From: Ferrimonas balearica DSM 9799
GTDB taxonomy: Bacteria > Pseudomonadota > Gammaproteobacteria > Enterobacterales > Shewanellaceae
DNA: 64,000 nucleotides
Assembly: GCF_000148645.1 (NCBI RefSeq)
Contig: NC_014541.1
Location: 930,001 to 994,000, forward strand
Direction of reading: 5' to 3'
A program made the translations under genes and the position numbers. Below are positions 45,457 to 56,386 of this stretch, one piece after another; position 1 is the first letter of the stretch, and the number at the start of each line of letters is the position of its first letter. The notes beneath the pieces are model-generated. The model saw nothing but the letters and a program-made list of their open reading frames with translations. It was not told where the DNA came from and did not search any database.

Positions 45457-46557
45457 TTAACGCTTCTGCGCCTCCAGCACCACGAACTTGGCGTTGGAGG
45501 CGATGGTGGTGCAGCCACCGAACAGGCGGGTCAGCTTGATGTGGTAGCCGAGGTGACGGTTGCCGACGATGCGCAGACGGCCCCCCATCTTGAGGATGCG
45601 TTTGGCGTCTCGGAACATCTGCCAGGCGATATGGTCGGTCACCGCCTGTTGCTGGTGGAACGGGGGGTTGCATACCACCCAGTCGGCCTGGCCGCCATCC
45701 ATACCGGACAGACAGTCGTTCCACACCACCTCAAAGCGGGATTGATCGGCCACACTGGCGAGGTTTTCCTCGGTAGAGCGCACCGCGTCCCAGGATTCGT
45801 CCACGGCCAGAATGTGGGCATCCGGGTTGGCTTGCAGCAGCGCCATCGACAGCACGCCATTGCCGCAACCGAGGTCGACGATTTCACCGTCGCTGCTGGG
45901 CAGGTGCTGCAACAGCAGGCGTGCGCCGATATCCAGCGCCTTGGCTCCGTAGACATTGGGGTAGTTACGCACGGTGGCGTCGATGGGCTCGCAATGCCAA
46001 TCCAGCCGCTCCGGCACGCCGCTTTGGCGACCGCTGAGCTGGCCATACACCAAACGGGCTTTCTTGACCGCACGGGAAGGGGAAACCTCGTCCAGCAGCT
46101 GGCGGGTCAGGTCCGGCAGGGTGGAGGGCATGTCTTTCTGACGGGCGCCAATCACCACCGGGGTGCCTGCCGGAAGGTTGGCATTCAGCCAGTCCAGTTG
46201 GGTGGTGAGCAGGCGCAGGCTACGTGGCAGCTTGATCATCACCCCAACCACGGCCGTGGCTTCGGTGCCCAGGGCACTGAGGGGAGTGAGCGCGGGCTCC
46301 AGCTCATTCAGTTCCAGATTCTGTTCCAGCGCCTGGTGGGCGACATAGCTGTCATTGACCCACACCAGCGGGCGGTCAGACAAACCGCAGGCCAGCGCGC
46401 CGAAGTGATCATTCAGCACCAGCACCGGGCCATCGGGAAGCTGGTGAGCATGCAGCAGCAGCTCATCGGCTGCGTCCCAGGCCTGAAGGGGATCTTCTGG
46501 CTGGGGAGGGAAGCGCTCAAGGCGCAATTCATTGCCGTTAACGGTAAGCTGGGACAT
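45457..46557 (-). CDS. rlmG: 23S rRNA (guanine-1835-N2)-methyltransferase RlmG
   Basis: 366 aa. Two Rossmann-like methyltransferase domains: the N-terminal one (about 1-180) is degenerate, and the C-terminal one carries SAM motif IVDLGCGNGVLSMALLQ (about 226-242) and the catalytic NPPFHQQ (about 298-304). RlmG methylates G1835 of 23S rRNA, near the peptidyl transferase/ intersubunit region. It is close in sequence to RsmC, from which the length and N-terminal MSQLTVNGNELRLERFPPQ separate it. It is transcribed away from the alkB-like gene. Confidence 0.93.
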   Translation of the reverse strand: MSQLTVNGNELRLERFPPQPEDPLQAWDAADELLLHAHQLPDGPVLVLNDHFGALACGLSDRPLVWVNDSYVAHQALEQNLELNELEPALTPLSALGTEATAVVGVMIKLPRSLRLLTTQLDWLNANLPAGTPVVIGARQKDMPSTLPDLTRQLLDEVSPSRAVKKARLVYGQLSGRQSGVPERLDWHCEPIDATVRNYPNVYGAKALDIGARLLLQHLPSSDGEIVDLGCGNGVLSMALLQANPDAHILAVDESWDAVRSTEENLASVADQSRFEVVWNDCLSGMDGGQADWVVCNPPFHQQQAVTDHIAWQMFRDAKRILKMGGRLRIVGNRHLGYHIKLTRLFGGCTTIASNAKFVVLEAQKR

Positions 46558-46595
46558 GCAGGGGACTCATAGCCAAAAGGGAAATTTTCGCAAAA

Positions 46596-47192
46596 ATGCC
46601 GGATCCTGAACAGTGTATTACCGATCGTGCCGGACGTCTGCTTGCCCGTATCGTGCCGCAATGGTTGAGTGAGGCGGAACAAGCCGAGTTATGGCCGGTG
46701 TTGCAGTCGCTGGATTGGCAGCAACCGCAGGTGCAGATCTTTGGCAAATCTCACCCGATACCGCGCCAGCAATGTTATCTGGGGCGGCCCGGTTGCGATT
46801 ACCGCTATTCGGGGCTGTTGATGGCCCCGCAACCACTGCCTGCGCCCCTGTTGCCGCTGATGGCCCGGCTGGGGCCCGGATTCAATGCGGTGCTGGTCAA
46901 CCGATACCGGCATGGTCAGGACAGGATGGGCTGGCATCGTGACAACGAACCTGAACTGGCACCGGACTTGGCGATTTTGTCTCTGGGCGGGTGTCGGCGC
47001 CTGCGGTTGCGGTTTGATGCCAAAGACGCCCACGGTGTTGATCTGCCCTCCGGCAGCTTGTTGTGGCTGGCACCAGGGGTGTATCACTGCCTGGCGCCCA
47101 CCGCCCGGGAGGTGGGTGAGCGCATCAGTCTGACCTTTCGTCAGATCACCCCCGGCTTCCACCGTCAGGAGGGAGCCGGAATCCGAGGGTGA
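46596..47192 (+). CDS. AlkB-like 2-oxoglutarate/Fe(II) dioxygenase
   Basis: 198 aa. The jelly-roll iron ligands are H114 and D116 in MGWHRDNEPEL and H164 in GVYHCLAP, and the 2-oxoglutarate-binding Arg is in ERISLTFRQ. FNAVLVNRYRHGQDRMGWH and LSLGGCRRLRLRF match the AlkB/ALKBH2-3 branch, which reverses alkylation damage in DNA or RNA bases. It is shorter than Escherichia AlkB at the N-terminus and closer to the 200-residue AlkB-like proteins of marine bacteria. The ribosome site is weak. Confidence 0.9.
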   Translation: MPDPEQCITDRAGRLLARIVPQWLSEAEQAELWPVLQSLDWQQPQVQIFGKSHPIPRQQCYLGRPGCDYRYSGLLMAPQPLPAPLLPLMARLGPGFNAVLVNRYRHGQDRMGWHRDNEPELAPDLAILSLGGCRRLRLRFDAKDAHGVDLPSGSLLWLAPGVYHCLAPTAREVGERISLTFRQITPGFHRQEGAGIRG

Positions 47193-47224
47193 AGAGGGCG
47201 GCCTGGCTGAATCGCCTGGCTGGC

Positions 47225-47254
47225 TTGCCCCCGGCCAGTGCCTACGGGTATAAC
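47225..47254 (+). promoter_or_regulatory. Candidate promoter of bolA
   Basis: TTGCCC and TATAAC are 18 bases apart, ending 36 bases before the bolA ATG. In Escherichia bolA is RpoS-dependent; the -10 here would be readable by either sigma factor. Confidence 0.45.
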
Positions 47255-47289
47255 ACGGCTCTCCCCTAATACCGACGTTGGAGTGCGCC

Positions 47290-47586
47290 ATGAGCATGCA
47301 ACAGACCATCGAAACCAAGATCCAAGCCGCCCTCAGTCCCACCCATATGGAAGTGATCAATGAAAGCCATATGCATCGGGGCCCGGCGGAAGAGAGCCAC
47401 TTTAAGCTGATCGTGGTCAGTGAGCAGTTTGACGGCCAACGCCTGCTGGCCCGTCACCGTGCTGTGAACGCCGCCCTGGCCGAAGAGCTGGCCGGCACCC
47501 TGCACGCCCTGGCGCTGCACACCTACACGCCGGTGGAGTGGTCAGAGCAGCAACAGGCCCCGCGCACCCCCAGCTGTCTGGGCTGA
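47290..47586 (+). CDS. bolA: BolA family protein
   Basis: 98 aa from ATG 47290 with GGAG nine bases upstream. BolA-family signatures are TIETKIQAALSPTHMEVINESHMH (with the Fe-S-related His), ESHFKLIVVSEQFDGQRLLARHRAVNAAL and LHALALHTYTPVEW. BolA pairs with monothiol glutaredoxins to handle iron-sulfur clusters and affects cell shape and stress survival. The preserved HALALHTYTP tail marks BolA itself rather than IbaG. RpoS control is likely from knowledge of the family. Confidence 0.93.
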   Translation: MSMQQTIETKIQAALSPTHMEVINESHMHRGPAEESHFKLIVVSEQFDGQRLLARHRAVNAALAEELAGTLHALALHTYTPVEWSEQQQAPRTPSCLG

Positions 47587-47665
47587 GCCGCCTTCTTATA
47601 GGGATTTCTTTCCGACGGCGGATTTGTTATCAAAAGGTTACGTTGCCTTTTGAGTATGCAAATCC

Positions 47666-48175
47666 ATGTCGTCCTTCACGCTGTCCTGGATCGATCGCCT
47701 GAGTGAATGGCTGGGCCGCCTGTGCGGCCTGCTGATGTTGGCGATGTTGTTGCTGGCCACCGCCGTGGTGGCTTTGCGATATGGCATGGAGAGTGGCTCC
47801 ATCGCCCTGCAGGAGAGTGTCCTGTACCTGCACGGTGCCCTGTTCACCCTGGGCGCCGGTTTTACCCTCAAACACAACGGCCACGTGCGGGTCGACATCT
47901 TTTACCGCAACTGGTCGGCGCGTCGTCGCGCCTGGGTGGACCTGCTTGGCACCCTGCTGTTGCTGCTTCCCCTGATTGGCTTTATTGGCTGGCAAAGCTG
48001 GCCCTACGTGATGGCCAGCTGGGCCCGGCTGGAAGGCTCACCGGAAGCCGGGGGGCTGGCGCTGGTGTATCTGCAGAAGACGTTGCTGTTGGGCCTGGTG
48101 CTGACCCTTGGGCTGCAGGCGCTGGCGGAACTGGCACGGGCGCTGGCTACGCTGCGCCGGGAGGCCCCGGTATGA
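47666..48175 (+). CDS. TRAP transporter small permease (DctQ)
   Basis: 169 aa with four hydrophobic helices and the family motif LHGALFTLGAGFTLKHNGHVRVDIFYRNWSARRRAWVDLLG (about 55-95). DctQ is the small membrane subunit of the tripartite ATP-independent transporters, which import organic acids using Na+. It overlaps dctM by four bases. The start at 47666 has only a weak ribosome site. Confidence 0.92.
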   Translation: MSSFTLSWIDRLSEWLGRLCGLLMLAMLLLATAVVALRYGMESGSIALQESVLYLHGALFTLGAGFTLKHNGHVRVDIFYRNWSARRRAWVDLLGTLLLLLPLIGFIGWQSWPYVMASWARLEGSPEAGGLALVYLQKTLLLGLVLTLGLQALAELARALATLRREAPV

Positions 48176-49536
48176 TGGCGTTGTTGCTGTTTCTCTGTGT
48201 CTGCCTGGTGCTGCTGTCTGGTTACCCGGTGGCGTTCGCCCTTGGCGGAACCGCATTGTGGTTTGCGCTGATTGGCTCGGCCACCGGCCATCTTGATGCC
48301 GCCTATTTGGGGGCCTTACCCAACCGCCTGTATGGCATTCTCAACAACCAGACCCTGATGGCGGTGCCACTGTTTGTGGCGATGGGGGTGATCCTGGAGC
48401 GCTCGCGCCAGGCCGAGGCGCTGCTGTCCGCCATGGGCCAGCTGTTCGGCCGCCTGCGGGCCGGACTGGCGATCTCGGTGATGTTGGTTGGCGTACTGCT
48501 GGCGGCCAGCACCGGCATCGTCGGTGCCACGGTGGTGACCATGGGGCTGCTGTCTCTGCCCGCCATGCTTCAGCGCGGCTACCAACCGGCGTTTGCTTCC
48601 GGGGCCATCTGCGCCACCGGCACCCTGGGCCAGATCATTCCTCCCTCCATTGCTCTGGTGCTGCTGGGGGACGTGCTCTCCTCCGCCTATCAGCAGGCGC
48701 AGCTTAAGCAGGGGATCTTCTCCCCCAAGACCGTCTCGGTGGGTGACCTGTTTGCCGGTGCGCTGATCCCCGGATTGGTGCTGGTGGGGCTCTATATTGC
48801 CTACACGCTGCTGCTGTCCTGGCGTCGGCCCCAGCACTTTGCGGCTACCGAATCCGTGCCGCTCAACTACGCTTTCGTGGTGACCCTGCTCAAAGCGCTG
48901 GTGCCGCCCATCGCCCTGATTTTGCTGGTGTTGGGCTCCATCCTGATGGGCGTTGCCACCCCCACGGAAGCGGCGGCAGTGGGGGCTTTCGGTGCGCTGA
49001 TGCTGGCCCTGGCTAAGCGCAGCCTGAGCTGGAGCGCCCTGATGGCCGCGCTGCAGGAGACGGTCCGGGTTACCGCCATGGTGTTTATGATCCTGGTTGG
49101 CGCCGCGCTGTTTTCCCTGGTGTTCCGGGGACTCGGAGGGGAAACCCTGATCCATCAGGCGCTGTCCGACCTGCCCGGTGGGGTGGTGGGGGCGACGCTG
49201 GTGGTGATGCTGGTGATCTTCCTGCTGGGGTTCATTCTCGACTTTATCGAGATCACCTTTGTGGTGGTGCCCATGGTGGCACCGACCCTGTTAATGCTGG
49301 GGCTGGACCCGGTGTGGCTGGGCATCATGCTGGGGCTGAATCTGCAGACCTCGTTTTTGACCCCGCCATTCGGATTTGCCCTGTTTTATCTACGTGGTGT
49401 GGCGCCGCCGTCACTGGACAGTGCCACCCTATACCGGGGCGTTGCCCCCTTTATTGCCCTGCAGATCCTGATGATGTTGCTGCTGGCGCTGTGGCCGGAA
49501 CTGGCCACTTGGCTGCCGCAGCGGATCTACGGCTAA
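48172..49536 (+). CDS. TRAP transporter large permease (DctM)
   Basis: 454 aa from ATG 48172 (ATGA overlap with the gene before); the frame is open far upstream in dctQ but the protein starts MMALLLFLCVCLVLLSGYPVAFALGG. About twelve hydrophobic helices, with GASTGIVGATVVTMGLLSLPAMLQRGY-like and TGTLGQIIPPSIALVLLGDVLS, plus ATPTEAAAVGAFGALMLA and the C-terminal LNLQTSFLTPPFGFALFYLRG. It forms the transport path together with DctQ. A Na+ gradient from Nqr is the expected driving force. Confidence 0.94.
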   Translation: MMALLLFLCVCLVLLSGYPVAFALGGTALWFALIGSATGHLDAAYLGALPNRLYGILNNQTLMAVPLFVAMGVILERSRQAEALLSAMGQLFGRLRAGLAISVMLVGVLLAASTGIVGATVVTMGLLSLPAMLQRGYQPAFASGAICATGTLGQIIPPSIALVLLGDVLSSAYQQAQLKQGIFSPKTVSVGDLFAGALIPGLVLVGLYIAYTLLLSWRRPQHFAATESVPLNYAFVVTLLKALVPPIALILLVLGSILMGVATPTEAAAVGAFGALMLALAKRSLSWSALMAALQETVRVTAMVFMILVGAALFSLVFRGLGGETLIHQALSDLPGGVVGATLVVMLVIFLLGFILDFIEITFVVVPMVAPTLLMLGLDPVWLGIMLGLNLQTSFLTPPFGFALFYLRGVAPPSLDSATLYRGVAPFIALQILMMLLLALWPELATWLPQRIYG

Positions 49537-49551
49537 CCCGAGGAGAAACAC

Positions 49552-50643
49552 ATGAGACGGATCGCACTGAGCCTGTTGGCGCTCGCCTTTACCCTGACGG
49601 GGTGTCAGCCGGCTCCGACCCAGACGGAGCAAGCCCAGCCTGAGCAGCCCCAGCAGCAGTACCAGTGGAAGCTGGTGACCTCCTGGCCAAAGAACTTCCC
49701 GGGCCTGGGTATGGCGCCGGAACGTTTTGCCGAAAAGGTGAACGCCATGTCCGGCGGTCGGCTGACCGTCACCGTGTACGGCGCCGGTGATCTGGTGCCC
49801 GCATTTGAGGTGTTTGATGCGGTGAGTCAGGGCACGGCTGAGATGGGCCACAGCGCCGCCTACTACTGGAAGGGCAAAACCCCGGCGGCCCAATTCTTCG
49901 CTTCCATCCCCTTTGGCATGAACGCTCAGGAGATGAATGGCTGGCTCAACTACGGCGGCGGCATGGCATTGTGGCGCGAAGTGTACGCGCCCTTTGGCAT
50001 CATTCCGCTGGTGGGGGGGAATACCGGTGTTCAGATGGGCGGTTGGTTTAATAAAGAGATCAACAGCATTGATGACCTCAAAGGGTTGAAGATGCGCCTG
50101 CCGGGCCTGGGCGGCGAAGTGCTGTCACGGGTAGGCGGGGTGCCGGTGACTCTGCCGGGACGGGAGCTGTTTACCGCCCTGCAGACCGGTGCCATTGACG
50201 CCACCGAGTGGGTTGGCCCCTATAACGACCTGGCCTTTGGCCTGCACAAGGCCGCCAAGTTCTACTACTACCCGGGTTGGCATGAGCCGGGCACTACGCT
50301 GGAGTTCCTGGTCAACAAAGCCGCGTTTGAAGGGCTGCCGGATGACCTGCAGGCGATTGTGGAAACCGCGGCACAGGCGGTGAACCAGGATATGCTGGAT
50401 GAGTACACCAGCCGCAATATTGCCGCACTGGACGCGTTGGTGAACGAGCACGGCGTTGAGCTGCGCCGCTGGCCGGATGAAGTGATCGAAGTGCTGCGGG
50501 ACACCAACGCCGAGGTGATGGCTGAAGAGGTGGCGAAAGACCCGATGATGCGCAAGGTGTACGACCACTACCGTGCCTATCAGGAAGGGGTGTGGCGCTA
50601 CCACTCACTGTCGGAAGAAGCCTACAACGACATCCGTCAGTAA
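49552..50643 (+). CDS. TRAP transporter solute receptor (DctP), lipoprotein, TakP-like
   Basis: 363 aa. The signal peptide ends LTGCQPAP, a lipobox (Cys19), and a Gln/Pro-rich stretch follows, so the receptor is probably membrane-tethered rather than free in the periplasm. The fold begins WKLVTSWPKNFPGLGMAPERFAEKV; the ligand region has MGHSAAYYWKGKTPAAQFFASIPFG, MRLPGLGGEVLSRVGG and the TakP-type EWVGPYNDLAFG. TakP homologues bind 2-oxo acids such as pyruvate or oxobutyrate with Na+; the exact substrate is inferred. The gene follows dctM, an order Q-M-P instead of the usual P-Q-M. Confidence 0.92.
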   Translation: MRRIALSLLALAFTLTGCQPAPTQTEQAQPEQPQQQYQWKLVTSWPKNFPGLGMAPERFAEKVNAMSGGRLTVTVYGAGDLVPAFEVFDAVSQGTAEMGHSAAYYWKGKTPAAQFFASIPFGMNAQEMNGWLNYGGGMALWREVYAPFGIIPLVGGNTGVQMGGWFNKEINSIDDLKGLKMRLPGLGGEVLSRVGGVPVTLPGRELFTALQTGAIDATEWVGPYNDLAFGLHKAAKFYYYPGWHEPGTTLEFLVNKAAFEGLPDDLQAIVETAAQAVNQDMLDEYTSRNIAALDALVNEHGVELRRWPDEVIEVLRDTNAEVMAEEVAKDPMMRKVYDHYRAYQEGVWRYHSLSEEAYNDIRQ

Positions 50644-50652
50644 TCCCATTGA

Positions 50653-50680
50653 CCCCGCCCCTGAGGCGGGGTTACCTTTT
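50653..50680 (+). terminator. Terminator after the TRAP operon
   Basis: CCCCGCC-CCTGA-GGCGGGG followed by TTACCTTTT. The T run is interrupted, so efficiency may be moderate. Confidence 0.75.
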
Positions 50681-50717
50681 GTCCACTGGATGGATAGACG
50701 TATAGAAGGAGATCTCC

Positions 50718-51227
50718 ATGCCCCTGCTCGACAGCTTTACCGTCGACCACACCAAGATGGCCGCCCCGGCGGTGCGCATCGCCAAAACCATGGCGACCCC
50801 AAAAGGGGACACCATCACGGTGTTTGACCTGCGGTTCTGCCTGCCCAACGCCGAGATCCTCAGCGAGAAAGGGATCCACACCCTGGAGCACCTGTTCGCT
50901 GGCTTTATGCGTGACCACCTCAATGGCGACTCGGTGGAGATCATCGACATCTCCCCGATGGGCTGTCGCACCGGCTTCTATATGAGCCTGATTGGCACAC
51001 CGTCTGAAACTCAGGTGGCCGACGCCTGGCGCGCCAGCATGGAGGATGTGCTGCAGGTGGAAGACCAGAACAAGATCCCTGAACTGAACGAGTACCAGTG
51101 TGGCACCTACGCCATGCACTCGCTGGCCGAAGCGCGCCAGATCGCAGAGGGAATTCTGGCCCGTGGGATCGCCGTCAATAAAAACGACGAACTGACCCTG
51201 AGCGCGGCCCAGCTCTCCGCGCTTTAA
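50718..51227 (+). CDS. luxS: S-ribosylhomocysteine lyase LuxS
   Basis: 169 aa. LuxS cleaves S-ribosylhomocysteine to homocysteine and DPD, the precursor of autoinducer-2. The Fe/Zn ligands H54 and H58 with E57 ([16 protein letters not shown]) and C128 ([10 protein letters not shown]) are in the standard places, as is [18 protein letters not shown] lies nine bases upstream of the ATG. No AI-2 receptor or lsr genes are in the window, so whether the product acts as a signal or only recycles methionine cannot be told. Confidence 0.97.
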   Translation: MPLLDSFTVDHTKMAAPAVRIAKTMATPKGDTITVFDLRFCLPNAEILSEKGIHTLEHLFAGFMRDHLNGDSVEIIDISPMGCRTGFYMSLIGTPSETQVADAWRASMEDVLQVEDQNKIPELNEYQCGTYAMHSLAEARQIAEGILARGIAVNKNDELTLSAAQLSAL

Positions 51228-51267
51228 GCCATCGGACGGTACGCCGTTCACACCCATAAAGTGGTGA

Positions 51268-51297
51268 AAAAACGCCCCGCATCGCGGGGCGTTTTTG
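51268..51297 (+). terminator. Terminator after luxS
   Basis: ACGCCCCGC-ATC-GCGGGGCGT flanked by a run of As and followed by five Ts. Confidence 0.92.
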
Positions 51298-53113
<1,816 letters not shown>

Positions 53114-53114
<1 letters not shown>

Positions 53115-54340
53115 TGAGTCTGAAGCATTTTATCGAGCGTATTGAGCCCGACTTCGAGAAGGGCGGGAAATACGAAAAGTGGTATGCGCTCTATGAAGCG
53201 GTTGCCACCATTCTCTACACCCCGGGTAAAACCACCCGCGGTACCACCCACGTGCGTGACAACATCGACCTCAAGCGGATGATGATCACCGTGTGGCTGT
53301 GTACCTTCCCGGCCATGTTCTTCGGCATGTACAACGTCGGTTGGCAAGCCCAGGAAGCGCTGGCCGCCGGCTTTGGTACCCCGGACGTTTGGCAGGTGGG
53401 TCTGTTTGAACTGCTCGGTGGCAGTCTGAGTGCCGACACCGGCCTGTTGGGCCTGATGTTCTACGGCGCCTGTTTCTTCCTGCCCATCTATGCGGTGACC
53501 TTCGCCGTCGGTGGCTTCTGGGAAGTGCTGTTCGCCTCCGTGCGTAAGCACGAAGTGAACGAAGGCTTCTTCGTCACCTCCGTCCTGTTTGCCCTGACCC
53601 TGCCCGCCACCATCCCGCTGTGGCAAGTGGCTCTGGGTATCACCTTTGGTGTGGTTGTGGCCAAGGAGCTGTTTGGCGGCACCGGCCGTAACTTCCTGAA
53701 CCCGGCCCTGGCAGGTCGTGCATTCCTGTACTTCGCCTACCCGGCTCAGATCTCCGGTGATGCGGTATGGGTAGCGGCTGACGGCTATTCCGGCGCCACC
53801 ATGCTGGGTCAGGCCGCTGCCGGCACCGTCGACTTTGCCAACTACGCCTGGTACTCCGCTTTCTCCGACCCGAACTGGATGGACGCCTTCCTCGGCTTTA
53901 TCCAGGGTTCCGTGGGTGAAACCAGCACCCTGGCGCTGGCCATCGGTGGCCTGATCATTATGTACACCCGCATCGCCTCCTGGCGCATCGTGGTGGGTGT
54001 GATGCTGGGTATGATTGCGATGTCCTCGCTGTTCAACCTGATCGGCTCCGACACCAACCCCATGTTCAGCCTGCCGTGGACCTGGCACCTGGTACTGGGT
54101 GGCTTCGCCTTCGGCATGTTCTTTATGGCGACTGACCCGGTGTCCGCCTCCTTCACCAACTCCGGCAAGTGGGCTTACGGCATCCTGATTGGTGTCATGA
54201 CCGTGCTGGTGCGTGTGGTGAACCCCGCCTTCCCGGAAGGGATCATGCTGGCGATTCTGTTCGCTAACCTGTGGGCGCCGCTGTTTGACCACTTCGTGGC
54301 GCAGGCCAACATCAAGCGGAGACTGGCACGCAATGGCTAA
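53114..54340 (+). CDS. nqrB: Na+-translocating NADH:quinone reductase subunit B
   Basis: 408 aa, about ten membrane helices. NqrB carries covalent FMN on Thr229 in the motif YSGATMLGQ, and a riboflavin-binding site in the family. It is the main ion-translocating subunit. [45 protein letters not shown] and [20 protein letters not shown] fit the family. The FMN is attached by the ApbE encoded at the end of this operon. The stop overlaps nqrC by eight bases. Confidence 0.97.
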
Positions 54341-55112
54341 GAAAAACGATACCTTTGGCAAAACCCTGGGCGTGGTGATTGGCCTCTGCCTGGTGTGCTC
54401 CCTGGTGGTGTCCGGTGCCGCCGTTGCCCTCAAGCCTCTGCAAGAGCGCAACAAGGCCGAAGACACCCAGCGTTACGTACTGGAAGCGGCGGGTCTGCTG
54501 GACAAGATTGATGGCGGCATTCAGGCCACCTTCAACCGCTACATCGACGCCCGAGTGATTGATTTCAACACCGGCGAATTCGACGCCAGCATTGACGCCA
54601 CTACCTACGACCAGCGCAAGGCGGCCCGCGATACCGCGACCTCCTCTGTGCCGGCCAACGACATCGCCTCCATCAAACGCCGCGCCGACAAAGGCCTGGT
54701 GTATCTGGTGAAGGACGCCAGCGGTGAGCTGGAAACCGTTATCCTGCCGATCCACGGCTACGGCCTGTGGTCCACCATGTACGCCTTCGTGGCGCTGGAG
54801 CCGGACTTCAACACCGTAAAAGCGATGGTGTACTACGACCAGGGTGAAACCCCGGGTCTGGGTGCCGAAGTGGAGAACCCGCGCTGGAAAGCCCAGTGGG
54901 TAGGTAAGGAACTGTTTGATGCCGATGGCAAGCTGGCCATCAAAGTGGTTAAGGGCGGCGCCCGTGAAGGTGACATTCACGGTGTAGACGGTCTGTCCGG
55001 TGCCACCCTGACCAGCAACGGCGTTCAGAACAGCCTCGACTTCTGGATGGGCGACGAAGGCTACGCAGCCTTCCTGGCCAAGGCCCGCAAAGGAGAGCTG
55101 AACAATGGCTGA
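54333..55112 (+). CDS. nqrC: Na+-translocating NADH:quinone reductase subunit C
   Basis: 259 aa from ATG 54333, eight bases inside the nqrB end; the longer frame from 54285 is not conserved. A single N-terminal membrane helix (about 8-30) is followed by a periplasmic domain. The covalent FMN site is Thr225 in [12 protein letters not shown], the same position as in Vibrio. [41 protein letters not shown] is the FMN-binding surround. It overlaps nqrD by eight bases. Confidence 0.96.
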   Translation: MAKKNDTFGKTLGVVIGLCLVCSLVVSGAAVALKPLQERNKAEDTQRYVLEAAGLLDKIDGGIQATFNRYIDARVIDFNTGEFDASIDATTYDQRKAARDTATSSVPANDIASIKRRADKGLVYLVKDASGELETVILPIHGYGLWSTMYAFVALEPDFNTVKAMVYYDQGETPGLGAEVENPRWKAQWVGKELFDADGKLAIKVVKGGAREGDIHGVDGLSGATLTSNGVQNSLDFWMGDEGYAAFLAKARKGELNNG

Positions 55113-55734
55113 GAAAACCTTGAAAGAGGTCCTGGTCGGACCGATTTTCGGCAACAACCCCATTGCGCTGCAGGTGCTGGGTGTCTGTTCCGCCCTGGCG
55201 GTAACCACCAAGATGGAAACCGCCACCGTAATGAGCCTGGCCCTTATCTTTGTAACGGCCTTCTCCAACCTGTTCATCTCGCTGATGCGTAACCACATCC
55301 CCGGCAGCGTGCGAATCATCGTTCAGATGACCGTTATCGCCTCGCTGGTGATTGTGGTGGACCAGGTGCTCAAGGCTTACGCCTATGACATCTCCAAGCA
55401 GCTGGCTGTGTTCGTTGGCCTTATCATCACCAACTGTATCGTGATGGGGCGCGCTGAAGCCTTTGCCATGAAGAGCCCGCCGCTGGTGAGCTTTGTTGAC
55501 GGCATCGGTAACGGCCTGGGCTACGGCTTTATCCTGCTGACCGTAGGCTTCTTCCGCGAACTATTTGGCAGCGGCAGCCTGTACGGCGTTGAGATCCTGG
55601 CGAAGGCCTCCGAAGGTGGTTGGTATCAGCCGAACGGCCTGATGCTGCTGGCCCCCAGCGCCTTCTTCCTGATTGGCTTCATCATCTGGGCACTGCGCAC
55701 CTGGAAGCCGGAACAGGTTGAGCCCAAGGAGTAA
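55105..55734 (+). CDS. nqrD: Na+-translocating NADH:quinone reductase subunit D
   Basis: 209 aa with six membrane helices. NqrD and NqrE form the membrane pair that holds a [2Fe-2S] cluster between them; its cysteines are in [14 protein letters not shown] and [47 protein letters not shown] matches the family. It lies in the coupled nqrABCDEF order, with nqrE nine bases later. Confidence 0.96.
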   Translation: MAEKTLKEVLVGPIFGNNPIALQVLGVCSALAVTTKMETATVMSLALIFVTAFSNLFISLMRNHIPGSVRIIVQMTVIASLVIVVDQVLKAYAYDISKQLAVFVGLIITNCIVMGRAEAFAMKSPPLVSFVDGIGNGLGYGFILLTVGFFRELFGSGSLYGVEILAKASEGGWYQPNGLMLLAPSAFFLIGFIIWALRTWKPEQVEPKE

Positions 55735-55743
55735 GGAGCGAAC

Positions 55744-56352
55744 ATGGAACACTATATCAGCCTGTTTATCCGGGCGATCTTTATCGAAAACATGGCCCTC
55801 TCCTTCTTCCTGGGGATGTGTACCTTCCTGGCGGTTTCCAAGAAAGTCACCACCGCCATGGGTCTGGGTGTGGCCGTTATCGTGGTACTGACTCTGGCAG
55901 TGCCGGTTAACCAGGTTATCTACTCCAACATCCTGGCCCCGGGTGCCCTGAAGTGGGCCGGCCTGCCGGAAGCGGACCTGAGCTTCCTGCAGTTCATCAC
56001 CTTTATTGGTGTGATTGCTGCCCTGGTTCAGATCCTGGAGATGACCCTGGATAAGTACTTCCCGCCGCTCTATAACGCGCTGGGTATCTTCCTGCCGCTG
56101 ATCACCGTGAACTGTGCAATCTTTGGCGCCGTATCCTTTATGGCGCAGAAGGAGTACACCTTCACCGAGTCCGTGGTGTATGGCCTGGGCGCCGGTACCG
56201 GTTGGGCCCTGGCCCTGGTACTGCTGGCAGGTATTCGCGAGAAGATGAAGTACGCCGATGTGCCGGACGGCCTGCGCGGTCTGGGCATCACCTTCATCAC
56301 CGCTGGCCTGATGGCTCTGGGCTTTATGTCCTTCTCCGGGGTGTCGCTGTAA
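55744..56352 (+). CDS. nqrE: Na+-translocating NADH:quinone reductase subunit E
   Basis: 202 aa with six membrane helices. The start [26 protein letters not shown] holds the first cluster Cys ([14 protein letters not shown]) and [17 protein letters not shown] the second. It is the inverted partner of NqrD. AAGGAG upstream of the ATG overlaps the nqrD stop. Confidence 0.96.
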   Translation: MEHYISLFIRAIFIENMALSFFLGMCTFLAVSKKVTTAMGLGVAVIVVLTLAVPVNQVIYSNILAPGALKWAGLPEADLSFLQFITFIGVIAALVQILEMTLDKYFPPLYNALGIFLPLITVNCAIFGAVSFMAQKEYTFTESVVYGLGAGTGWALALVLLAGIREKMKYADVPDGLRGLGITFITAGLMALGFMSFSGVSL

Positions 56353-56386
56353 GCGGCCGTCGTATAGGAAGAAAAAGGATTAGTCG

